In this document: positions 20,854-32,621 of the stretch, in pieces | Layout: each line of letters opens with the position of its first letter | Numbering within the stretch: position 1 is the first letter of the stretch | From: Parastagonospora avenae f. sp. tritici 18332-5 | Lineage: Eukaryota > Ascomycota > Dothideomycetes > Pleosporales > Phaeosphaeriaceae | Reading direction: 5' to 3' | Length of the DNA: 57,888 nt | Assembly (NCBI GenBank): GCA_022559985.1 | Contig: JAFJTR010000130.1 | Span: 1 to 57,888, forward strand | Notes under the pieces: generated by a model | The model's input: the letters and a program-made list of their open reading frames with translations, nothing else | Told to the model about the DNA's origin: nothing | Databases searched by the model: none | Translations under genes and position numbers: made by a program

Positions 20854-21204
20854 CCTCGTGGCTATGCACTGTCGTTTCCTACAGTCTCGTGACCGGTCGC
20901 GTGGTCCACGGGTGTGTCTGGTCTTCGAAACTCTTCCAGTGAGAGGTGAGCGCTGCAGCATGAACCACAATCCGCAGGCCCCATCCCTGCTAGCGTCCAC
21001 GTTGACGAGCTGCCCGCCGACGTCACAGTCGCCAGGCCTCGGAATGGACACGCTTTCTTGTGCCAGGCACGCTGAACCGTCATCTGTTCATCTTCAGCAC
21101 ACGAAAATGCCCATCACGATCAGATAGCAAGAATTTGGATTGATCCTGATACATCTCCTTGTCCTAACATCGGTGCTCTCTGGAGGCCGCCCCGGCTTGT
21201 GAAA
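20854..21204. other. Divergent promoter region, CWC27 / MBOAT acyltransferase
   Basis: 351 bp between two start codons on opposite strands. No TATA box or recognised site stands out. Confidence 0.6.
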
Positions 21205-23096
21205 ATGTTGCCATACATTAATGCTCGTAAGTGCAAGTCTTTCCAATACATGCTGCGTATACTGATCGGTTGCTGATAGCTTTCGACTATGTCGGCGGCT
21301 CACTTGGAGTGTCTGCAGATGAGCGTGAGTGTGCATGATGGATTTTGGAGCAGCAGTTGTTGACGTCGCCAGTCAAACTTGTCACCACCTTCTACATTTC
21401 GTACCCCTTGGCAGCTGTTCTCAAGCGCATACCGGACAAGGAGCCATGGAAGAAGAACGTTTTCATAATTGCAGTCTCCATGTTTTATCTCGTCGGTCTC
21501 TTCGACATGTGGGATGGCCTTCGGACCTTTATCATCAGCGCCGGTGGTGCATATCTCATCGCCTCCAGGGTCAAATCTCCCTATATGCCATGGATTGGCT
21601 TTGTTTTCCTCATGGGCCACATGTCTCTCAACCACATCATTCGACAGTCGGTCAATGATGCCTCTCGAGTGGACATCACAGGAGCCCAGATGGTGCTTGT
21701 CATGAAACTCACAGCGTTTTGCTGGAACGTTCAAGACGGCCGCCTACCGGATTCTGAGCTCTCCGAATTCCAGAAGGAGCACGCCATCAGGACTATGCCC
21801 AATCTCTTGGACTATGCAGGCTATGTCTTCTTCTTTCCAGCCATGATGGCCGGTCCGGCATTTGACTATTGCGACTACAGTGATTACATCACAACTACTA
21901 TGTTCACCCTACCGCCAGGAACCGACCCCGCCAATGCTCCACCAACGCGTAAGAAGCGAAGAATACCACGAAGTGGCATTCCAGCTGCCATCAAGGGTGC
22001 ATGCGGTACGCTCTGGATCTTTGCTTTCCTGAAGCTCTCCGCCTATTACTCTCCCTCTTTCTACTTGGGCGACGACTACATGAAATACAACTTCCTTCGC
22101 AGAGTGTGGCAGCTTTATATGCTCGGATTGACTACTCGAATGAAGTATTACGGTGTCTGGAGCCTCTCCGAAGGTGCTTGCGTTCTTTGCGGTATTGGAT
22201 ACAATGGCCTTGATCCAGCAACAAATCGTGCCAAGTGGGACCGACTCACCAACATCAAGCCTTGGGAGATCGAGACGGCCCAGAACGCTCGTGCCTACCT
22301 CGGATTCTGGAACATCAATACCAACCATTGGCTGAGGAACTACATGTATCTTCGAGTGACGCCCAAGGGCAAGAAGCCTGGTTTCCGGGCCACTCTGGCC
22401 ACTTTCGTCACCAGCGCGTTCTGGCACGGGTTCTACCCAGGTTATTACTTAACCTTTGTGCTCGCCGCTTTGGTGCAAACCGTCGCAAAAAGTAAGTTTT
22501 CCTGTTCATCATACTCTAGTATGTCCTTGCTAATAGCCGTTGTAGATGGTCGACGGTTGATACGTCCCCTGTTCCTCGAACCTGATGGCAAAAATCCGCT
22601 CCCATCCAAGAAGGCATACGATATCATCACTACCGTTATCACCCAAGTAATCTTCGCCTACACTGTCGCGCCTTTCATCTTGCTTGGATTTTCCGATACC
22701 TTCAAGGTATGGTCTCGCGTCTATTTCTACACTCTCATCAGCGTCGCCGCATCTTTCGCAGTTTTCTCCCGCAACCTGCCATTCCGAAAGCAGCTAGTGC
22801 AAATGCAAGCTGCGCGTACGCCGCCAGCATCTGCCGGAGCCGTGGACGATTCTACAATCGAGAAGGCGGCCAGGGAGGAGATCAAGCGAGAAAAGCTTGC
22901 ACGGACCACCTCGCAGGACAGTGTGGCCAGCCGTAAGATGCCCCTTCATGGCATTGCAGACGACCCTGAGGCCGAAATCGATGAGATTGTGCGCGAGGTG
23001 AAAGCAGAAATTGAGGAGCGCAGGAGAAGGGGCAGCATAGGCTTTGACGTCAAGAAAGCTGTTCAGGAGAAACTGAAGCAGTTCCAAAAGAAGTAA
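21205..23096 (+). CDS. ALE1: MBOAT lysophospholipid acyltransferase, ALE1-like
   Basis: Four exons, introns 21227-21279, 21325-21372 and 22492-22545; 578 aa. Reacylates lysophospholipids in the ER membrane (Lands cycle); yeast ALE1 has broad specificity. The start MLPYINAPFDYVGGSLGVSA joins to DELKLVTTFYISYPLA after the second intron, matching fungal homologues. There are about ten hydrophobic segments. The MBOAT catalytic residues are seen as WNINTNHWLRNYMYLRV (Asn) and TSAFWHGFYPGYYLTF (His). The C-terminal about 110 residues are charged and cytosolic (EKAAREEIKREK..., EIDEIVREVKAEIEERRR). Confidence 0.93.
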
Positions 23097-24867
23097 GAGG
23101 TGCTGATTTCTTTCTCCTGGTGGTGAGGTACGAGGGAGCATGGTTGAGAGACACCTACACTGCTTCATGTCCTTGTAGGATATCTTTTGGTTTCTCAAAG
23201 TACCGTAAAGACATATAGGCGTGTTGATAGTGTGTAGTGAATGAGCGATAGTTTGAAGGAGTATGTTCATTTGGCGGGAAATGCATGGTTGCGTTAGGGT
23301 CCTTGATTAGGTCTTCGATGTTGGATCCCTGTTACTACATTTGAGCTGACTCGCAGTTCCAGCTGTACCGCACCTACATATATGGATAGCACTTAGTGAA
23401 CCTTTCACGCGACTTTGCCATAGCTTTGCACATCGTGAAAGAATCATAGGTTGAAAGATAATGCGTGCAGCAGACTGAAAGCAATGTAGGACTTCAAAAT
23501 TCGAAACAAAACGCGCGTATGTATTCAGCATTACACATTAGAGGAGTCCCTAGATCTTGCGAAGCTGTGGCTGGTAACTCCTGATCTAAGGATTTAAGCG
23601 TGCACATGGGATCTACCGACCATCTGCCGGTCCGCATCCACTTTGGTGGATGGCTTCTTGACGCCCAACGCCGCGTGTGTCGGGTAGATCAGACCGTTCG
23701 TGCCTCGTCTGGTAAGAGTATGAATCGTGTGCTCCGAGACTACTCCTACAGCTACCAGACGGAGTTTACCGGGACTTATCATTAGCTACGCCTGCGGCCT
23801 CTCCGGGTCAGTTGATCCTGATGGTGTTCGCCGGGTCATGGGTAAATCGAACAATCTTGAACCACCCTTCAAACACCGTCAGATCCTTATACCATGCGAA
23901 GCTGTAGAAGTTGCTCAGGTTATTAATGCTGCGAAAGCGCGAAAATGTGGTACGCTACTGACCCAGATCTGGTAAGAACGTGCCGGTGCGCCCAAACTTT
24001 AAATCGATGCCACTAGCATTTAGTGCGAACGAGAATAGCGTGGAAGGATGTCAGTTCAATCCAAAAATACTGAAGCAAGAACACAGAGAGGACGACTTGT
24101 CGAGATGGCTCTTCTTCTATCGCAAGGTATGGAATTCTTGAAAGCGCGGTCGGTACTGGGTCTATAAATGGACAGATAAACCCCAGGATCTACTCAATCC
24201 TAGCTCAAGATCGGTCGCCTCGACACGAGATCGACAATCGGACCTTCCGCGTGGCGATCGCAGGGATTGCCTCGTCCGTTCGACACACATTGCGCGCACA
24301 TCTTCCATTCGCCTGGCCGGAACGTCCGACATGCAGCCCGTGTCGTTGAGTGAACGGCGACAACCGTCTGGCGCGACACCTTCGGAGCTGGAAAACGTGG
24401 CAGTCAATCAGCATGCGCTGCCGTCACCTTTTTCACGTTAGTGGGCTGAATGCGCCACACACTAGAGACGCTCCGAAGCCATGGCATGGAACACCAGCTC
24501 CCGGTCTTCTCAGCTTCGCCGGTAGGGCCAATCTCGTTCTGGCCAATGTCTGTACGCGATCCGCTCTCTCCACTTTCCGTGCGGACCCAACGCGCCACCT
24601 TCATGCATGGTGTTTCCTGCAATCTTTCCCCTGGCCTCATCAATCTGGGAGACTAGAGTGAAAGAGTCCAGCAGGGCCGAAACCATAAGCATGCCGACAA
24701 GGAACCACGAGTCCACGCTCGTGGCGCTGTTCGGGAAATTGCTACACGGTTCTTATTCCCCACGACCCCCAGTCTTACTTCTGTTCGATTCCTGATCTGT
24801 CCGTGATATTCTGTCTTGGATGAACCATCTTCTTTCCGTTTTTCGCTGAGCTGTGCTCCTCGTCATC
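23097..24867. other. Long gene-free stretch
   Basis: 1.77 kb with only short open frames on both strands, none with recognisable family sequence. No element of the MITE family found in the rest of the window could be seen here. A tRNA-like B box (GTTCGATTCC near 24783) lacks the rest of a tRNA. Confidence 0.6.
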
Positions 24868-26111
24868 ATGAGTGTACCGGACAATGGGCCACTTATTGTT
24901 GGTGTCACTTGGTTCGTGACACTATTCTGCGGTGCTTTCCTGGGACTCAGGATATACGCAAAGCTGAGTCGGAGGCAAGGTCTGTGGTGGGACGATCACA
25001 TCCTCATCTTGTCATGGGTAAGATAGCCTGTCGTATACATTCAGGCAAAACTGACATCATCAAGGTCATTCTATTTGCTGAAGCCATCGTGACCCAGGTT
25101 GGGCAGCTGATGGGTTTTGGCAAATTCACAAAGGACATACCCCAGGAAAACTTAGCAACGATCGCCCTTGGGAGCTCCGTCGTTGCCTCAATCTCCTGCT
25201 TCGCGTCCACATTTTCCAAGATCTCCTTTGGCGTCACTCTCCTTCGCCTCACGTCTGGGAAGATTCGGTGGTCTGTCTGGTTTTGCATCATCACTCTCTT
25301 CATCATTATGATTCCGTCTGCACTACTCAACTGGATCCAGTGCAGCCCTTCCGCGAAGGCCTGGGACACTTCAGTGAAAGGAGTCTGCTGGCCCGCATAT
25401 ATCACTATCAACTATGGTATCTTCAATGCTGCTTGGTGTACATTGGCCGATTTCTACCTGGCCCTTCTACCCTGGAAGTTGATTTGGGGTTTACAATTGA
25501 GGATGCGGGAAAAGCTTGGTGTGGGAATTGCCATGAGCATGGGAGTCCTGTGAGTACAGCTAGGCACTGACATGCCCTTTGAACTAGACGCTGACCACGA
25601 TAGTGCTGGTGCTTGTGCTATCATCAAGGGTGTCTATCTACTACAACTGCGCCAGCAAGACTTCTACTACCACGGCAAAGACGTCACGATCTGGACCGTA
25701 GTAGAGACCGCAACCGCGATTATTGCCGCCTCTATTCCCGTCCTCCGTGTCTTCTTCAAAGAAGCAGTGTCGTCTTACAACCAGTCTAATAGCAAATCCA
25801 ATGGCGGCCGCTCAAACGCCCGGACGGTTCCCTTATCGAACCTCAGTCGCAGTCACACTGCCACAATACAGAGCATGGGCAAAGGCAGAGAAGGCGGCTG
25901 GACCACCTTGGAGCCAGTAGAAGACAGCATAGCGGATGCGTCAAGCCAAAGAAGTATCTTAAGGGACGAGGAGCACGGTATGGAGAAGAGCGTACCACGT
26001 ATAGTTATCGAACACAGTGGCATCATGCAGACGAATACGGTATCAGTAACGTCGGACGTAGAGAGTCGGACGACACGCGACGACCGGCCTTGGCCAGGAG
26101 CATCTAATTAG
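24868..26111 (+). CDS. Seven-helix rhodopsin-domain membrane protein (Fung_rhodopsin/PTH11-related)
   Basis: Three exons, introns 25018-25064 and 25551-25604; 380 aa. The protein opens with a hydrophobic helix (MSVPDNGPLIVGVTWFVTLF), then RIYAKLSRRQGLWWDDHILI. This R.Y.....WDD.....W pattern is typical of the fungal rhodopsin-domain family (PF20684). Six further hydrophobic segments follow, with CWPAYITINYGIFNAAWCTL and DFYLALLPWKLIWGLQLR matching the family. The C-terminal about 120 residues are hydrophilic, Ser/Thr rich and probably cytosolic. There is no CFEM domain, so it is not a full PTH11. These proteins are presumed receptors; no ligand can be given. Confidence 0.88.
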
Positions 26112-26403
26112 TAATATGAATTGTACGTTCTCATAGCAACCACTACTTGGCCACACGCATTATAGGTTCCTGGCTCAGCATTGACGCAAATGTTGTCATG
26201 GTATTCTCAGATGCTGCAAAAGTTTTGTGCGTCCTGGCTACGCTCAAATCACTAGTAGAGACTAGCCGTCTGAGCCTGATCACATCCAGTAGCCAAGCAG
26301 CACACTTAAAAAACCGGAAAAAGTCTTGAAGTTGTACAGCGTTAACTCATTTTCGGTTCTCGTCAGGACCGCGGCGCTCCCAGCTACTACCGCACCTGTT
26401 GGT

Positions 26404-28479
26404 TCAATACTTTTCCCCAAGCACATCATCTGTAGCCTTTTCAGATAGCATCATGGTCGGCAGCACGGGAAAGCCACCGGGTACTTTCGGCCAACTGCTA
26501 GCATCCACGACCCTCAACCTATCTACACCACGTACTCGGAATTTGCTATCCAACACCGCCATTTTGTCTCCATCGCCTCCGACCCGCGCGCTACTGGTTG
26601 CGTGGTGACTATACGCCTGCTCTTTGAGATATGTCTTCTGGTTCTTGATAGTGCAATTCTGCTTGCCAATCTCGCCTTCACATGGATGCAGCTCCTGGAA
26701 CGGCGCGAGGGAAGTCGGATCAGACGCATCGACCTTGTAAAGCCAGGAGCGCACCCACTCTATACCCTCGTAGATCGCTTGTAGATCTTCCTCAGCACCG
26801 CTCTCGAAGAAGTGCGTATTGATGTACGGTACGTCCCTGGGATCTGCAGATCGAAGTTCAACAACGCCCGCCTGGGAGCGCGGTTTCATGTGCACAAGGG
26901 AGCAGTCGTACTGATTAGGTCCATACGTCTCGTTGAAGAAAGGAGGGCGATTAGGGAAGCCGGGCCAGAACCCTTCAAACGCAAAGGACCCGCACCACAT
27001 GTAAATGTCGCGAATAGCACCCTGAGATGTTTTCCAGAAGTTGGGAAAGATCTCTGACATCCCTGTGACGGGGCGCTTGCCGAGGGAGAGAATTCCAGCT
27101 TCGTAGTTGTCCGCTAGAGAGCGGCCGACGCCTGGACTGTCGACGATGACGGGAATGTTGAACTTCTTGAGTTGTTCTGCTGGGCCGATGCCAGACAGGA
27201 GGAGCAGTTGAGGGGTGTTGAAAGCACCACCGGATATAATGACCTCCTTAGACGCGAAGACTTTGCCTGCAACGCCTTTGTCGGCTGCATTGTAGCGAGG
27301 GTCAGCGCTGTACATGCTCTTCCCCTGGAGATACTCTATCCCGACTGCCTTCGACTTCTTTCCAGATTTATCAAAGATGATCTTAGTCGCAAGTGTGTCA
27401 AGAGAGATAGTCAAGGGGTATCTACCATCTTTCGCCGTGTCCCTAGCATAGTATCCAGGTGATGAGCGACGCCCATTAGGAGTGATATGGCTAACACCGC
27501 CAAATGGCCCAACGAGGTTGTCTCGATTCGGCTGGTCGCCGTTCATATCGCGTTGCAAGAGGCTGGAGGTATCCGCAACCTTGTACCCAGCAGCTTCAGC
27601 AGCGAGTTGACTCAGCTGCTTTGCATCTGCGCTTGTGGTATAGCCAGGGTCGAGCATAGTCATGTCAAGCCAGCCATCGTGGCCATGCTCCGAAGTGCTG
27701 TTGTAATGCGCTCTCTCGAGGCGGACGAGATACTGCCTCATGTTTTCGTGGGACCACGATTTGTCGCCCGTGAGTTCGGCAATCTCGTCAAAGTCGGCAT
27801 CGTTGGGAAGCATCGTCAAGCCTGGTCTGAATCAGGAGTTGTCAACCTAGACACGACACGAAGTAGCTTACATCCGTTGTGCATAGCGCAGCCACCAAGA
27901 GTCCCAGCACGAGGATAGTACTATCATTGTCAGTGTCGCATAATTTGGATCCCTCTCGGATTTCATACTATGCCTTCCGCTTTCGCGCCCTCTGGTGGAT
28001 CAATGCCAACGTAAAATCCACCGTCCGGCTTCCGCCACGTCCTATGGAGGTATCTAGCTTCTCGAGCTTCATCGTCAGAGTGTTTGACGAAGAAGTCCCT
28101 GCCTGGGTGAGCTTCAGAGTTTCAGACATTGATTTTTGATGTAGCGAAGGTAGACAGCACTCACCATCGCGTTGCTGGGTCGTTACCCGCAGCATTGAAA
28201 TTGACCCATTGGGATACGTTCAGATTTTCCGTTTGATCGTCACTGCGGTGGTTGTTTTTAGCGTCGATCGCACGCATCACAACACATGTATCCTACGTAC
28301 CCTGCTTCGAGAAGTAATACTGAATTTCCAGCTCGAGCTAGGTTGGAAGCGATTGGTCCACCGCCTGGTCCCGAACCGACAACGATGTATTCGAACGTCT
28401 TGTTATCTATAGACGTAAAAGCAAGCACCGGTGTGCTGATAAGTAGGGCCAAACAGGCAATTATAACAAAAGATGCCAT
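26404..28479 (-). CDS. Secreted GMC-family FAD oxidoreductase
   Basis: Five exons, introns 28243-28300, 28099-28164, 27921-27968 and 27822-27871; 617 aa. A signal peptide (MASFVIIACLALLISTPVLA) precedes the FAD-binding GxGxxG motif VVGSGPGGGPIASNLARAG and LLLEAG. YYPRAGTLGGCAMHNG crosses the later joins, and GAFNTPQLLLLSGIGP is the second GMC signature. At the C-terminal active site the first histidine is present (YSHHATSS). The position usually held by the second His/Asn reads VPGGFPVLP, that is, phenylalanine. Family members oxidise alcohols, sugars or choline. The substrate here cannot be told. There is no biosynthetic cluster around it. Confidence 0.9.
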
Positions 28480-29539
28480 GGCTGACAGATTTCAGTTCGA
28501 GGATGACCTTTGTCATTTAAAGACTTTGGGAACTGGCTTCGCTCTTATACCGTCTTTGGCGAGGGGTAGCATGCATACATAGCATGAGGATTGGTCGCAT
28601 ATGCGGACTCATATTGTCATCTCGCATAGGGCTGTCAGATGCAGGCAAGAACTTTTCAGCCCGAGAATTGCCTTTTACGTCCATAACGTCGGGTGGAACC
28701 AGTCAATGTCTGTCGCATGTACATTAGCACATTGCTACCGATTCTGCTTATTGTTTGCATGGTTCCATGTCTTCAATGGTCTGTTATACACGCCTTGGCG
28801 TACATGTAGGTATATCCGGCTGATTTTGTATGGGAGATTGCGTCTGCATCTAGATTGCCCGAGGTTACACGACAGGCGTAGTTGAGCGGGTTTCAGGGGA
28901 ACTAAGTAACGAGCCGAGTGGCTGCAAAGAATCCATCGGTGAGGTGAATGCTAGATGTGAGGTCAACATATACTTTGTGAAGGTCTGATGGCGCTTTTGT
29001 CAACACGGCGGTATGTCGGTATTGAAGTTGCTGTGGCCAGGGTTTTGATGGCCAGAGGTAACGGTTTTTTAAAATCATAGGGGAGCCTGGATATATACGC
29101 ATCCATGCAATTCTACACGTGATTCTGTAGAGATGTTTGAACATATACTGGCTACCCATTTACCCCTTGTCGTTGTGAAAACGCGGGTGGGAATTTGGTC
29201 AGCGCCTGGTGTCTGCAAAATATTGCACGTTGTGGGGCATGCGGGGAAGGCAGTAAACGGTCAGCAACAGCAAGAGCCTATTCCCCTGCCTTGACCGCGA
29301 AGTGGGGAGGTACATGATAATCATGTCCAGAATGTCGATACAGCAATACTAGTAGAGGACAAAGGAGGCAGCGACGCAGGTCCGGTGCCTGGCTTCCCAT
29401 CACGTGCAGCGGTGTTTTTTTATATGTAAATACGTCTGGTTATTTCGTATATAGAACATGCACCCAGTCAATGCATAACCTCGTAACCTCAACGCCTCTC
29501 GCCATGCATGCAGATTCATTTCGCTACCCGACCTCCGCT
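28480..29539. other. Intergenic, 5' of the GMC oxidoreductase
   Basis: About 1 kb without a supported gene. It includes the upstream region of the oxidoreductase and the 3' end of the nuclease gene. A T-rich run lies near 29413. Confidence 0.6.
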
Positions 29540-30550
29540 TCAATGCGCATGCTCCTCAGCGTCGCACCCGCAATCACCTCCAAAATCCCTCCTCGCTTGC
29601 CTAGCAGCCTCCATCCACGACTCGAGCTTAGCATTGTCCCTCTTCGAATATTTGTCATCCTTGCCGTGGCCGCTGCCATGACCATGCTTCTCCGCGTTCT
29701 CGACAATTGCGTCCAGCCATGCTGCTAGCCTGTATCCAGCCTTTGCAATCTGCTTGGTCACAACTGGAATGGCGGTTTCATAATACGCTCCAGAAAGCTC
29801 CTTGCCAAATACCGCGTCTGGGCCGTTGGGAAGGACTGTGGAGCACACGTACTTGTTCGCGTCTCGCGCCCAGATAAGAGTGGTGTCGATTGCGTCTTTT
29901 GTATTGATACCCTTGATCCAGGATTTTGACTCCTTCTTGTACTGTCCGTGCTTGATATCCGAGGTAAGGTTCTTGGCCCAGCTCAGTGCAGTAGCTTGAG
30001 AAAAGTTACCGACAGACTTTTGGGGGATTGCAGTGTCCCAGATGGAATGGAGATTTGTTCTGGCACCATTGAAAGTGACGTTGATGAGGTTTCCTCCGAC
30101 CGCAATGTTCTCCACGTGCAGTGGTTGGTGGACATCGCCAATGAAGTGAATGACCCACTTTAGAGCCTTTTGCTGCTCGATGACACTGATGTTGCTCTCG
30201 ACGGCACGACTGGAGTAGTTTGCGAGGGCGGAAATGATGCAACCTTCCTCTGGACAGTCTCTTGCATAGTCGATGTTGCAGCTCTCCGGTGGATTGTCGA
30301 GGGCATCAATATAGTGGAGAACGCCAGAGAATGCTCCTTCAGGCGTTGAGCGGTAGCTATCCGCCCAAGTTGCGACGTTGGCAAGGTAGGCTCCCGAGGT
30401 GTCGTTCAGCAACCGCTGAGCAAACTTTGTGGTCTTGCCGCTGACGAAGTTTTGAGCAATGTACGCAACAGTAGTATGACCGAGCGAGCCCCAGGCATTG
30501 GCAGCTGGGAGGACTGCAAGCAGTGGAATGAATGTCTTGAGAGACGCCAT
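29540..30550 (-). CDS. Secreted S1/P1-type zinc-dependent nuclease
   Basis: Single exon, 336 aa. The signal peptide ends in ANA just before WGSLGHTTVAYIAQ, so the mature protein begins with the tryptophan that binds a zinc ion in P1 nuclease. Other metal ligands are seen in LANVATWADSYR, VLHYIDALDNPP, WVIHFIGDVHQPLHVEN and LHSIWD. These enzymes cut single-stranded DNA and RNA and remove 3' phosphates, and are usually secreted for nutrient acquisition. Several N-glycosylation sequons (NDTS, NYSS, NISV, NVTF) support secretion. The C-terminus is odd: a His/Gly/Lys-rich tail (KHGHGSGHGKDDKYSKRD) and a closing CGCDAEEHAH. A TATA-like TATTTAT lies 56 bp before the ATG. Confidence 0.94.
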   Translation of the reverse strand: MASLKTFIPLLAVLPAANAWGSLGHTTVAYIAQNFVSGKTTKFAQRLLNDTSGAYLANVATWADSYRSTPEGAFSGVLHYIDALDNPPESCNIDYARDCPEEGCIISALANYSSRAVESNISVIEQQKALKWVIHFIGDVHQPLHVENIAVGGNLINVTFNGARTNLHSIWDTAIPQKSVGNFSQATALSWAKNLTSDIKHGQYKKESKSWIKGINTKDAIDTTLIWARDANKYVCSTVLPNGPDAVFGKELSGAYYETAIPVVTKQIAKAGYRLAAWLDAIVENAEKHGHGSGHGKDDKYSKRDNAKLESWMEAARQARRDFGGDCGCDAEEHAH

Positions 30551-31199
30551 TGTGGGTGATGTGGGGAGTAGTTCAGGTATACAAAAAGGTCAGGGTCGTC
30601 GAACCATAAATACATATCGTCGCCTGCTTAGTCTGTCAAACGTTCAGGGCTCGGCCAAGTCCGTCCCTCGCCACAATGCTTCGTGCAAAGCTTGAAGCGA
30701 TGATAGGTAGGTGGGCGTAGCATGCTAAGCCCGAAAGAGGCGCCTTCCCGTTTCAGCCTAGCATATCTGCGGAGTGGCAGGCACGGCGGGGTAATGATTG
30801 GGCGGATCAAGAGCCGCAAATCTAAGCCAGGTCGCTGGGACCGGAGAAGGAAGACAGATGCGGCGGGTCTATGTAAAATCCTTAGTGCATGTCACACTCT
30901 GCGGGAAGATCATGATACATGTCCTTGGATCCCAATCAGGAGTCGAAAGCCAAGACACGTTGCTGACCTAAATCTGTCTGCAGCAAGTTGCAACTTTAGT
31001 TTGCCGCGCAAGAAGCCTCAAATTCATGCCAGTACTTTGCAGGATGATGGGATGACGACTACGTTCCTTGGATATAGCAGACGGCTCCTAAGTCTATAAA
31101 TCGCTGATGCCTCGCTGATATGCTTCCATCCAGGGCAAACGGGTATCTCTAAATCGTGAGTATTCGCCAAACTCCAGAAATGCAAGTGCGCGTATCTCT
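30551..31199. other. Intergenic, 5' of the nuclease
   Basis: No gene seen. Contains the nuclease promoter and the 3' end of the Derlin gene. Confidence 0.6.
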
Positions 31200-32054
31200 T
31201 CATTGTACAGGCGCGACATCTGCAGGCACGTCGATGTCGTCATGCTCGGTAGCCTCTGTCTCTTCCGTCACCTCTTCAACAGGCACTGGGCGGCCTTCAA
31301 TCAAGCGAATCCACCATGACGGGGGATCCAGCGGGCTGTGGCCCTCGTGCAGTGGCGGGTAGATGTCATTGAAGTAGTACCAGACTGGAAATGTTAGCCA
31401 ATCGTCGACATGCAGTGTTCGGTCAACGTACTGTGGCCGACTACTATGCCGCACATCTCGTCCTTGGGCACCGTGCCGTGCATGATGAGCGAGAAGCACA
31501 GAAGCACCCACGGTAGGTAGGGAGCTTTGAACACCAACAGGCCGAGGAAACTGAGCAGCGTATCTGGGTTCTTCCTACTCCAGATGTATATGAGGGTGCT
31601 GCTGAGGGCCGAGCCGAGGAAGGCCATGGAGAACATGGGCGCTATGCAGAGGAGAAGCGTGGAAGCGAAGGTAAGCAGCCACGAGAAGTGGGCTGGCGAG
31701 CGTCCGGACGACTCCTCGAGAAGGCGCGAGTAGCGCTGGAGAAAGAAGATGTGGTAGAGCAGGTCGAGGCTTAGCGGTCCGAAGTAGAAGAAGGTTGTGA
31801 CCAGTCGCCAGTACTATTGAAGTCTAAGTTCGCGCCTCCTACTATGACAGTGGAGGGCTTACCTGGCTTTTGAAGAAGACAGTGCGGACGCTGTAGAAGA
31901 GCTGGAACGGCGAGAGGATGCGGCACTGGACCAGCACACTCGCGCTCAGCGCAGCCGTCATCCACCATCTCGTGCACACGGGCATCTCGTAGAACCACTG
32001 CTCTAGTGGGAAGCCGCCCATCATGCCATCCCCGCCTCCAAGAACGTTTGCCAT
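31200..32054 (-). CDS. DER1: Derlin, ER-associated degradation membrane protein
   Basis: Three exons, introns 31814-31862 and 31385-31431; 252 aa. The N-terminus FPLEQWFYEMPVCTRWWMTA leads into the first membrane helix. The Derlin hallmark YWRLVTTFFYFGPLSLDLLY follows the first intron, then FLQRYSRLLEE and hydrophobic helices to VPKDEMCGIVVGHIWYYFND (the last part across intron 2). The WR motif in loop 1 and the GxxxG-like GIVVGH of rhomboid pseudoproteases are present; a rhomboid catalytic Ser/His pair is absent, as in all Derlins. Derlins thin the ER membrane for retrotranslocation of misfolded proteins. The short acidic tail (EEVTEETEATEHDD) lacks the SHP boxes of DFM1. Assignment to DER1 rather than another Derlin subtype is uncertain. 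Confidence 0.9.
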
Positions 32055-32621
32055 GCTCAGTCGGCAGTGGTGTTGTGGTCGCTGAGCGTGGAAGCTTGAG
32101 ATGGTATGTATTTTGCCACAAAAAGAAGGGCAAGTGGAGATATTGACAGCTCCACGTCTTCACCAGTCAGGTTCCATGAGAGATGGTCGCGGGTGGCATC
32201 TGGCGACGTAACTTTGCCAAGTCGCCCTAACCGCAATCTAATCAGTACCTTCCCCACCAGCTTCAGCTCCAGTGCTCCATAGATGAGGTCCGAGCGCCAC
32301 TCCGCGTTCCCAGCCTTTTGCTAGCCACTCGAATAAGGCAATGCGGCAGCCTCTTCACAACAAAGGGCCCATGCCGTTCACCCGCATGCGCTCTCGCACC
32401 TGTCTTTAATCGTCGCGCCCATATTCTTGAACAACCGCCGTCTCTCGCAAGACTGCTCCGTTGCGACGCGAGACCTCACTGTTGACGCGACTTTTCGTGC
32501 AGAAAACGCGCCGCGGCAACCCCCGGCCAATTCACCAGGACCACCAGTTTTTCTCCTAGGACACACTGACCAACCATCCACATCCCTCCAATTGGCATAC
32601 TACGAGAGAGCTCCCATCGAA
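32055..32621. promoter_or_regulatory. Bidirectional promoter region, Derlin / CENP-A, with cell-cycle-type sites
   Basis: 567 bp between divergent start codons. On the CENP-A side lie three ACGCG cores (32466-32470, 32485-32489, 32506-32510) and one TTTTCGTG, the reverse of CACGAAAA (32492-32499), all within 45 bp and about 115-155 bp before the CENP-A ATG. In yeasts ACGCG is the MBF core and CACGAAAA the SBF site. G1/S control is inferred. Confidence 0.5.

Noticed and set aside
24770..24800. tRNA-like B box GTTCGATTCC
   Set aside because: No matching A box, anticodon arm or acceptor stem could be found around it. The same applies to GTTCGAATC near 1327.
26112..31199. GMC oxidoreductase and nuclease as parts of a metabolite cluster
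   Set aside because: No backbone synthase, transporter or regulator nearby; both are common secreted enzymes.
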